Positions 27,518 to 35,040 of a stretch of DNA of 35,040 nucleotides are shown here, piece by piece (the first letter of the stretch is position 1; every line of letters begins with the position of its first letter). The notes beneath the pieces were generated by a model that worked only from the letters and a program-made list of their open reading frames with translations, had not been told where the DNA came from and did not search any database. Both the position numbers and the translations under genes were made by a program. This stretch comes from Gemmatimonadaceae bacterium (lineage in GTDB: Bacteria > Gemmatimonadota > Gemmatimonadetes > Gemmatimonadales > Gemmatimonadaceae): assembly GCA_024710705.1 (NCBI GenBank), contig JANJUF010000128.1, positions 1 through 35,040 of the forward strand, read 5' to 3'.

Positions 27518-28300
27518 ATGTCCACATCGCTCGCGTCGTTCGTCACCCGCAGTCTCACCGTCGGACTCCTCGGCGGCCTGCTCACGGCCGCGGCGCAGGC
27601 GCAGGACGCCACGCCGGTCACCATTGGCCAGCCGATGGCCGGGCGCATCACCACCGAGAGCCCCCTCCTCGAAGGCGAGGACGGCATCCGCTACCAGCGC
27701 TACGCCTTCCGTGCGTCGGGGCGCAAGTTGCGCATCACGCTGCGCTCCTTCGACCTCGACTCGTACCTGGTGGTGCAGAAGGTCACGCCGTCAGGCCCGG
27801 AGACGGTGGCCGAGGACGATGATGGCGGCGGCAACCTGGATTCCGAGGTCGTGCTCGATGCCGACGGCGAGTACGTGGTGATCGCGCGGCATTTCGGCGC
27901 CAACGCCACTGGCAGCTTCACGCTCCTCGTGGAAGACGCGCCGCCTCCGGTCGTCGTGCCGCGCGGACTCTCGCTCGGGCAGCGCGTGGAGGAGACGCTG
28001 CGCGCGTCCGATCCGGCGCTCGCCGATGGCTCGCGAGGCCACGAGTTTCGCATCACCCTCGCGGCGGGCACGGGCGTGCGGCTGACGCTGCGTGCCGCGG
28101 ACTTCGACGCGCGACTGGCGGTCGGGCGCGGTGAAGGCGGGGCCTTTGCGTCGCTCGCGGCCAACGACGCGGCGGCACGTGGGCGCGACACCGTTCTCGA
28201 GTTCGTGGCGCCCGTCGCGGGGATGTTCGTCGTTCGCGTCACGGCCGCCGCGCCCGACGCCAACGGCGCCTATGCGATGACGGTGGAGCGGGTGCGCTGA
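27518..28300 (+). CDS. Secreted protein with two PPC-like domains
   Basis: A 260-aa exported protein. Signal peptide to about residue 28 (GLLGGLLTAAAQAQ). Two beta-sandwich repeats of the bacterial pre-peptidase C-terminal (PPC) type follow: about 33-143 with YAFRASGRKLRITLRSFDLD, AEDDDGGGNLDSEVVLDADG and GSFTLLVEDA, and about 150-260 with HEFRITLAAGTGVRLTLRAA and NGAYAMTVERV. The first repeat keeps the Asp-rich Ca2+-site-like loop; the second has lost it (ANDAAARGRDT). No enzyme domain is attached. GGAG 7 nt before ATG 27518 fixes the start; the longer open frame upstream is an out-of-frame reading of the glycosyltransferase gene. Confidence 0.85.
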   Translation: MSTSLASFVTRSLTVGLLGGLLTAAAQAQDATPVTIGQPMAGRITTESPLLEGEDGIRYQRYAFRASGRKLRITLRSFDLDSYLVVQKVTPSGPETVAEDDDGGGNLDSEVVLDADGEYVVIARHFGANATGSFTLLVEDAPPPVVVPRGLSLGQRVEETLRASDPALADGSRGHEFRITLAAGTGVRLTLRAADFDARLAVGRGEGGAFASLAANDAAARGRDTVLEFVAPVAGMFVVRVTAAAPDANGAYAMTVERVR

Positions 28301-28372
28301 GCCCCCTCACGCCCTCGCAGCGACCGCGCCATCTTAGTGTCGCAGTTTTCCCTCAACGATCCGAGGTCACCG

Positions 28373-29554
28373 ATGGTCCGCCCGACTGCGCGACGCCACT
28401 CTCTCCTGGCCAGCGGGCTCGTGCTCGCGCTCGGGATGCCCACCGCGCTCGATGCGCAGCGCAGCGGGCGCCCGGCCACGCCGGCCACCGCCGTGCCAGA
28501 CGCCGTCCGTCCCATCCGCCTCGGCCAGATGGCCGAGGGGACCCTTGCCGCGACCGATCCCAAGATTGATGGGCGCGGTCCCTTCCACGCGTATCGCTTC
28601 GAGGCCCGGGCCGGGACGCGCTACATCATCACGATGCGCTCGGAGAGCGTGGACGCATACGTGTGGGTGGCGCGTCAGGTGGGACCGCTCACCGAGAACC
28701 TCGGATCGGACGATGACAGCGGCGGCGGCACCGATGCGCGCCTGCGCTTCCGCGCGACCGCCGACGGCCCCCACCTCGTGGTGACGCAGTCGCTGAGCGA
28801 GGATGGCAGCGGCGCCTACTCGGTGTTGGTGGAGGAGGCCCCGCCGGCGCAGGTGGCCGTGGCCCGCACGATCGCCGTCGGCGAGACCATGACGGGGCGG
28901 ATCGATGAGTCGAGCCCGATGCTCGAGGACATGGATGACACGCCGTACGCCCTGTATCGCATTACCGCGGTCGGCGGACGTCGCCTACGCGTGTCGCTGA
29001 CGTCGGAGGACTTCGACGCCTACCTCACGGTTCGTCGCGTCACCGGCAGCGGTGAGGAGGAAGTGGCCTCGAACGATGACGGCGGTGGTGGCACCAATGC
29101 GCGCATCACCTTCGTGGCCGACGGCGAGTACACGATCGTGGCGCGGCCGCTCGGGTCGAACGGCGCGGGATCCTACTCGCTCGCGGTGGCCGAGGCGCCG
29201 GCGACGGTCGTGATCACCCGTGCCATCCGCGTGGGCGACAGCGCCGAGGGGGAGATCACGGACGCCGACCCCGAACTGGACAGCGGCCCCTTCTTCCACC
29301 AGTTCGAGATCCAGGCCCAGCAGGGGGAGCGGCTCCGCCTCACGCTGCGCTCGGAGGACTTCGATTCCTTCCTGCGTTGGGGGCGGGCCGCGGCGTCCGG
29401 CTTCGAGGAGCTTGGCAGCGACGACGACAGCGGCGGCAATGTGGACTCGATGCTCGAGGTCACGGTGCCGACGAGCGGGAAGTACCTAATCCGGGTGAGT
29501 CCCCTGGGGGCGGGGCAGACGGGACGCTACCGGTTGATGGTCGAGCGTCCGTAG
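28373..29554 (+). CDS. Secreted protein with three PPC-like domains
   Basis: A 393-aa exported paralogue of the preceding gene. Signal peptide to about residue 29 (SLLASGLVLALGMPTALDAQ). Three PPC-type repeats, about 45-155, 160-275 and 280-393, each have a phrase of the form FDsyL followed by DDsGGgtdarl: SDDDSGGGTDARLRF, SNDDGGGGTNARITF, GSDDDSGGNVDSMLEV. All three retain the Asp-rich loop. No catalytic domain is present, so binding or an envelope matrix role is likely. GAGGT precedes ATG 28373 by 6 nt; an earlier in-frame start at 28337 would delay the signal peptide. TAGTGT at 28335-28340 could be its own -10. Confidence 0.87.
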   Translation: MVRPTARRHSLLASGLVLALGMPTALDAQRSGRPATPATAVPDAVRPIRLGQMAEGTLAATDPKIDGRGPFHAYRFEARAGTRYIITMRSESVDAYVWVARQVGPLTENLGSDDDSGGGTDARLRFRATADGPHLVVTQSLSEDGSGAYSVLVEEAPPAQVAVARTIAVGETMTGRIDESSPMLEDMDDTPYALYRITAVGGRRLRVSLTSEDFDAYLTVRRVTGSGEEEVASNDDGGGGTNARITFVADGEYTIVARPLGSNGAGSYSLAVAEAPATVVITRAIRVGDSAEGEITDADPELDSGPFFHQFEIQAQQGERLRLTLRSEDFDSFLRWGRAAASGFEELGSDDDSGGNVDSMLEVTVPTSGKYLIRVSPLGAGQTGRYRLMVERP

Positions 29555-29596
29555 GGGACCCCCAGGGGACGGAACTCGGCGGGATCCAACCCCGCT

Positions 29597-31954
29597 TCAG
29601 CGCGGCACGAGGCCCATCTCGAGCAAGAGCCGCCTGAAGCGAGGTTCGTCCCGGAGTTCACTGAGGAGCGGGTCGACCTTCAGGTAGGCGATCTGCGGCG
29701 ACTTCGTGCGCACGCCGACTTCGAGCTGGGCTAGGGCCCGATCGCGATCCCCAAGCCCAAGGTGCACCACGGCGAGATACAGCGGCCACACGTACTCGCG
29801 TCGACCACGCGCCTCCAACTCGGCGAGAATGGCCCGCGCGGTCTCGCGATCGCCCGATCGCGCATGCGCATACGCGAGGAGCGCGTTGGAATGGCCGCCT
29901 TGGAAATCGGGGCGATCCCGAAGCTCGCGGATGGCCCCGGCGTAGTCCCCGTTCGCGATCATCACCCGGGCGATCCAGACGAAGGCGGAGGAGAACGAGG
30001 GCTCCAGTTCGAGGGTGCGGCGATAGTGCAGCATCGCGCTGTCGAGCGCCCCGATGTAGTAGTGCGCCCGTCCGAGCTCGCGGTTGACGATCAGGGAAAC
30101 CGGGTCGAGTTCGCGTGCCCGTCGAATGGCTCGGAGGGCCTCGTCCTCGCGCCCAAGCACGTTGTAGAACAGCGACTGCCAGTGGTATGCGGTCGCATAG
30201 TTGGGATCGGACGCGATGGCGCGAGTAAAGGCGCGGTCGACGGCGTCCCAGTCCCAGGAGTAGTTCAGCCCGAGGTAGGCTAGGCTCGCATGGGCCTCTG
30301 CCAGTGTGCTATCCAAGGTCAGCGCATGCTCCGCCGCGGCGCGCGCTCGCGCATAGCTCTCAGCGGGACGGATGAATCCATACGTGAGGGACAAGGCTTC
30401 GGCATCGGCGAGTCCCGCCCACGCGAGCGCGTAGGTTGAGTCGAGCGCAATGGCCTCGCGGAACGATTCGATGGCCTGTCGCAGCCCGTCTGGCGTGCGC
30501 TTCGCCATGAAGAAGCGACCAGAGAGGAACGCGCGATACGCCGCGAGATTGTTCGGCTGCCGCGCCGCGCGCCCGGACGAGCGCGTCCCGAGCTTGAGCT
30601 TGAGCGCGTCCACGATGGCGGCGGCAATCTCGTCCTGCACGCGGAAGACGTCCGCCGGATTCCGAATCTCGCTCTGGAAATTGTCGCTCCACAGCTGGAA
30701 GCCGTCGGCGACGTTCTCCAGCCGCACGAAGATTCGGAGGGAACTCCCCGCGCGCCGGACGCTGCCCGTCACCACCGTCTCGACGTCGAGCTGCCGGCCG
30801 ATCTCGCGGACGTCGGCCCCGGTGCCGCGCAGCGAGAAGGCCGATTTGACCCGCAGGCCGTCGATGGTCCCCAACGCGCCGATGAGCTCCTCGGTCATCC
30901 CATCGCTGAACGCATCATCCTCGCGCGCTCCGCTGAGGTTCGTGAACGGCAGCACGGCGGTTGTCCGCGCGACCTCTGCCGTCGGCGCCGGTCCGCGGTC
31001 GCGCGTGGCGACGAGTGCCGTGACGACCGCCGCGAGGAGGGCGCCACCGACCATTATCCCCCGGACGCGGGCGGGGCGCGCCGCCGACGCTGTGGCGTTG
31101 GCCTCCGCTGCCGCCACCGCATCGAGCGCGCGGAGCACCTCATCCGCCGATGCCGGGCGATCGGACGGACGCTTCTCGATGCACTGCGCGATGACGTCAG
31201 CCAGACGCTTCGGCACGCCTTGGCGCCGGCGGTCAACGCGTTCCGGCACTTCGCTGGCGTGGGCGACGAACAAGGCTTTCAGCGGACGGCCGGCGAAGGG
31301 AGAGAAGCCGACGAGCATCTCGAAGGCGAGCAGGCCGAGCGAGTAGAGGTCCGAGCGATGGTCGGTGCTCGGGTCCCCGGCCGCCTGTTCCGGCGACATG
31401 TACGCAGGCGTGCCCAAGGTCACGCCCACGCCGGTCTGCACCGACCTGGCGTCGCCCAACGTGGATGCCGAGATGGCCTTCGCGATGCCGAAGTCCAGGA
31501 CCACCGCGCCGTCCTCGGAGAGCATCACGTTCTCAGGCTTGATGTCCCGGTGGACGATACCGCGGCGGTGCGCGTAGGCGAGCGCGCGCGTGATGTCGCG
31601 GAGGATCGCCAAGGTCTCCGCCACCGAGCACTCGCCCGTCCGAAGCAGTCGGGCACGCAGTGATTCCCCCGCGATCAACGGCATCGTATAGAAGAGCACG
31701 CCGTTGGCGGCCCCCGCCGAGAGCACCGGCACGATGTGCGGATGCTGCAGGGAGGCCGACAGCTGGACCTCGGCCCGGAATCGCTCGGCGCTGATCTCCT
31801 GCGCTAGGTCCTCGGCGATCACCTTCACCACGACCTGCCGGCCGAGGGAGACCTCGGTCGCCACGAAGACGTGCGACATCCCGCCGCCACCGAGCTCACG
31901 CTCGATGCGGTAGCCGCTGCCCATCGTCGTCTGTAGTTGTGACCGGAGATCCAC
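29597..31954 (-). CDS. Membrane Ser/Thr protein kinase with TolB-like and TPR regions
   Basis: A 785-aa protein. Kinase domain (about 16-280): GGGGMSHVF glycine loop, VVVKVIAED (ATP Lys), HRDIKPENVM catalytic loop, VLDFGIAKAI, TLGTPAYMSPEQA activation segment. One TM helix at about 303-322 (GIMVGGALLAAVVTALVATR). Outside lies a TolB/FlgO-like N-terminal-type domain (about 330-475): TTAVLPFTNLSGAREDDAFS, GMTEELIGALGTIDGLRVKS, VVTGSVRRAG. Then TPR repeats run to the end (about 490-780), including YALAWAGLADAEALS and ATAYHWQSLFYNVLGREDEA. This layout is common in Gemmatimonadota and Acidobacteriota, where many paralogues sense unknown envelope cues. GTG 31954 has GAGAGGG 8 nt before it; ATG 31924 is an alternative, and the frame further upstream runs into lepA. 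Confidence 0.92.
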   Translation of the reverse strand: MDLRSQLQTTMGSGYRIERELGGGGMSHVFVATEVSLGRQVVVKVIAEDLAQEISAERFRAEVQLSASLQHPHIVPVLSAGAANGVLFYTMPLIAGESLRARLLRTGECSVAETLAILRDITRALAYAHRRGIVHRDIKPENVMLSEDGAVVLDFGIAKAISASTLGDARSVQTGVGVTLGTPAYMSPEQAAGDPSTDHRSDLYSLGLLAFEMLVGFSPFAGRPLKALFVAHASEVPERVDRRRQGVPKRLADVIAQCIEKRPSDRPASADEVLRALDAVAAAEANATASAARPARVRGIMVGGALLAAVVTALVATRDRGPAPTAEVARTTAVLPFTNLSGAREDDAFSDGMTEELIGALGTIDGLRVKSAFSLRGTGADVREIGRQLDVETVVTGSVRRAGSSLRIFVRLENVADGFQLWSDNFQSEIRNPADVFRVQDEIAAAIVDALKLKLGTRSSGRAARQPNNLAAYRAFLSGRFFMAKRTPDGLRQAIESFREAIALDSTYALAWAGLADAEALSLTYGFIRPAESYARARAAAEHALTLDSTLAEAHASLAYLGLNYSWDWDAVDRAFTRAIASDPNYATAYHWQSLFYNVLGREDEALRAIRRARELDPVSLIVNRELGRAHYYIGALDSAMLHYRRTLELEPSFSSAFVWIARVMIANGDYAGAIRELRDRPDFQGGHSNALLAYAHARSGDRETARAILAELEARGRREYVWPLYLAVVHLGLGDRDRALAQLEVGVRTKSPQIAYLKVDPLLSELRDEPRFRRLLLEMGLVPR

Positions 31955-31988
31955 GCGCGATGCCCTCTCGGAGGCGGACCGCGCTGCG

Positions 31989-31994
31989 AAGCTA
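31989..31994 (-). promoter_or_regulatory. -10-like TAGCTT upstream of the kinase gene
   Basis: TAGCTT in the 71-bp gap after lepA. A transcript starting about 8 nt downstream would have a leader of roughly 27 nt that includes GAGAGGG before GTG 31954. So this unit would be leadered, unlike the others with the same box. No -35 match was found at 16-18 bp. Confidence 0.35.
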
Positions 31995-32025
31995 CCGACC
32001 GCGGGGCCGAGGGGCCAGTGCGGGG

Positions 32026-33825
<1,800 letters not shown>

Positions 33826-33833
33826 AGCCCTTA

Positions 33834-33861
33834 AAGCTAGTCGGACAACCCCAGCTTCCAA
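33834..33861 (-). promoter_or_regulatory. Predicted lepA promoter
   Basis: On the minus strand TTGGAA (33861-33856) and TAGCTT (33839-33834) are separated by 16 bp, and TAGCTT ends 8 nt before the ATG at 33825. The -35 lies inside the 3' end of the beta-propeller gene. The spacing again predicts a leaderless message. Confidence 0.45.
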
Positions 33862-34883
33862 ATCCGGACTGTGATGTGGCCGTCGTCGTCCTCGACCACC
33901 TCGGCGATGTGCTCGGCGTCCACGAAGCCGCGGTAGGAGCCGGGGAGGATGCGGCTGGCCAGGAGGGCGCCGGTGTCGGGGTCGAGGACTTCGAGGACGA
34001 CTTCGAAGAGGGCGTTGAAGCTCTCGGCGGAGGGCAGCGGGTTCGCCTGCCGCACCGCCACCGACGGCCCAGTCGCCGGCGCGGTCGGCTTCCAGTCGGG
34101 ATGGGCGCGCCGAATGAGGACCCAGAGACGGCCGTCGGCGCCAACCTGAAGATCGGAGATGCGCGCCGGTGGGCGGGCCGCTTCGAACGAGCCGCGGTAC
34201 GGTTCGTTCGGCGGAAACCAGTCCAGAACGCGCTCGTGTCGCCGGAGCACGGCACCCGCGCTATCCAGCAACGAGACCACGTAGGACTTCCCGTCCGCCT
34301 TCCACGCTCTCGAAGCGTCAACCGGCCTCAATGGTCCCATCTCGGCGTCGATGTCCTCGACCTTTCCCGAGAGCCCAAAGCGCGCAATCACCGTGCCGTC
34401 CCACGCGCGGAGGCTCGGAGGGAGCATCCCGTCGGCGGAGGTGAAGACCGCACGAGACACAAATCCGAGCGGGAGCACGGCGCCGGTCACCGGCTGCGCG
34501 AATTGGATGCTCCGCACGAACTCGAGTGCCGGCGGTGGCGTGAAGAGATGCGCGCGGAAACTCTCTGTCACCCACAGCGAATCTCCTGGTCCGAACCCTG
34601 CCGTCCGCAGCCGTTCGAACTCGCCCGGTCCCCGGCCTTGTGCGCGCAGCTCTCGTACGAACACGCCCGCCGAATCAAACACGGCCACCCCGCCGCCTGG
34701 CGGGGCCATCGAGAGCGTCGCATACCACCCGTCGCTCCGCGATGGAACGACGGGACGGAGGTCGGTCTCCTCGGAGGGCCGCCGAAGCTGCACGGCCTCC
34801 GCCAACACGATCTCGGACGTGGGCGCGTCCCCGCTGCAGGCGTACAGCGCCACCGCACCGACGACCACCGCGAGCAGGCGCAC
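33837..34883 (-). CDS. 6-bladed beta-propeller lipoprotein
   Basis: A 348-aa predicted lipoprotein of the 6-bladed beta-propeller type. Signal [16 protein letters not shown] ends in a lipobox (LYAC). Repeated blade phrases follow: [55 protein letters not shown] and [20 protein letters not shown]. The GRGPGEF phrase after a relayed VRELG-like strand is typical of these proteins. Function unknown; they are thought to be envelope binding scaffolds. GTG 34883 is preferred because it gives a clean signal peptide and follows the upstream stop by 4 nt. An ATG at 34934 would prepend MMGDRCCGCFGLRRAEA, which is an out-of-frame reading of the upstream gene and has its purine run too close to serve as Shine-Dalgarno. 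Confidence 0.8.
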   Translation of the reverse strand: MRLLAVVVGAVALYACSGDAPTSEIVLAEAVQLRRPSEETDLRPVVPSRSDGWYATLSMAPPGGGVAVFDSAGVFVRELRAQGRGPGEFERLRTAGFGPGDSLWVTESFRAHLFTPPPALEFVRSIQFAQPVTGAVLPLGFVSRAVFTSADGMLPPSLRAWDGTVIARFGLSGKVEDIDAEMGPLRPVDASRAWKADGKSYVVSLLDSAGAVLRRHERVLDWFPPNEPYRGSFEAARPPARISDLQVGADGRLWVLIRRAHPDWKPTAPATGPSVAVRQANPLPSAESFNALFEVVLEVLDPDTGALLASRILPGSYRGFVDAEHIAEVVEDDDGHITVRIWKLGLSD

Positions 34884-34887
34884 GGCT

Positions 34888-35040
34888 TCAGCGCGCCTCA
34901 ATCCGAAACACCCGCAGCAACGGTCGCCCATCATCTCCTTCCTGCGACACGACCACCCGGTCAGTGCCCCACGCCGTGCGATAGCTCTCCGACGGCCACA
35001 GGCTCCGCGGCACGTGCACCGTATCGAGCCAGCGGCCGTC
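34888..35040 (-). CDS. C-terminus of an upstream beta-propeller-like protein (partial)
   Basis: Frame open from the right edge to TGA at 34888-34890: 50 residues, starting DGRWLDTVHVPRSLWPSESY and ending LLRVFRIEAR. The pattern of a blade strand, a Trp-Gly turn (TAWGTDRVVVSQEGDDGRP) and a last strand resembles the closing blade of the same propeller family as its downstream neighbour. This suggests a tandem pair. The frame is supported by continuity and composition. The start lies outside the window. Confidence 0.65.
   Translation of the reverse strand, partial: DGRWLDTVHVPRSLWPSESYRTAWGTDRVVVSQEGDDGRPLLRVFRIEAR

Noticed and set aside
29555-29596. GCGGG/CCCGC hairpin between the convergent PPC and kinase genes as a terminator
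   Set aside because: Only a 5-bp stem with no T-run on either strand; such stems are common by chance at this GC content.

Overview
The window is about 35 kb of GC-rich (high sixties percent by eye), tightly packed chromosomal DNA. It carries housekeeping and signalling genes, with no IS element, phage gene, tRNA, rRNA or CRISPR array that I could find. Several features suggest a Gram-negative member of the Gemmatimonadota or a close neighbour: TonB-dependent receptors, lipoproteins, Ser/Thr kinases of the kinase-TM-TolB-TPR type, 6-bladed beta-propeller lipoproteins, FtsEX-EnvC, and a high-GC coding style with many 4-nt start/stop overlaps. The taxon is inferred from gene style, not from a marker comparison. 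No gap between genes exceeds about 160 bp, so there are no long unexplained intergenic stretches.

Layout. 1-1920 (-): N-terminal two thirds of uvrA, running off the left edge. 1950-3794 (+): an exporter-type ABC half transporter, divergent from uvrA. 3850-6207 (+): a signalling operon of a triple-FHA tail-anchored protein, a PP2C phosphatase and a 64-aa protein. 6270-7493 (-): an HD-domain phosphohydrolase. 7508-7591: a long imperfect palindrome. 7605-11482 (-): maeB-pckA, a coupled C4-to-C3 carbon node. 11601-14869 (+): an apparent metal-uptake cassette (His/Cys-rich DUF2946-like protein, ZnuD-like TonB receptor, Asp/His-rich lipoprotein). 14885-22527 (-): one run of nine nearly contiguous genes: ROK glucokinase, PfkB kinase, STAS+HATPase protein, STAS-like+wHTH protein, small protein, PLP trans-sulfuration enzyme, ftsE, ftsX, envC. 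22552-25011 (-): a SusC/RagA-like TonB receptor. 25166-29554 (+): nhaC antiporter, family-2 glycosyltransferase and two secreted PPC-repeat proteins. 29597-31954 (-): Ser/Thr kinase with TolB-like and TPR regions. 32026-33825 (-): lepA. 33837-35040 (-): two tandem beta-propeller proteins, the upstream one cut by the right edge.

How the genes work together. The clearest functional units are maeB-pckA (both drain C4 acids to C3), FHA-PP2C (reading and erasing of protein phosphorylation), ftsEX-envC (ATP-driven activation of septal amidases through a degenerate LytM protein) and the putative zinc/copper receptor cassette. The least ordinary unit is an ATP-dependent partner-switch-like module (STAS+HATPase, STAS-like+wHTH, small beta-rich protein) translationally coupled between sugar kinases and a sulfur amino-acid enzyme. 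Several transcription units share a TAGNTT box 8-10 nt before the start codon, which suggests leaderless transcription in this genome.
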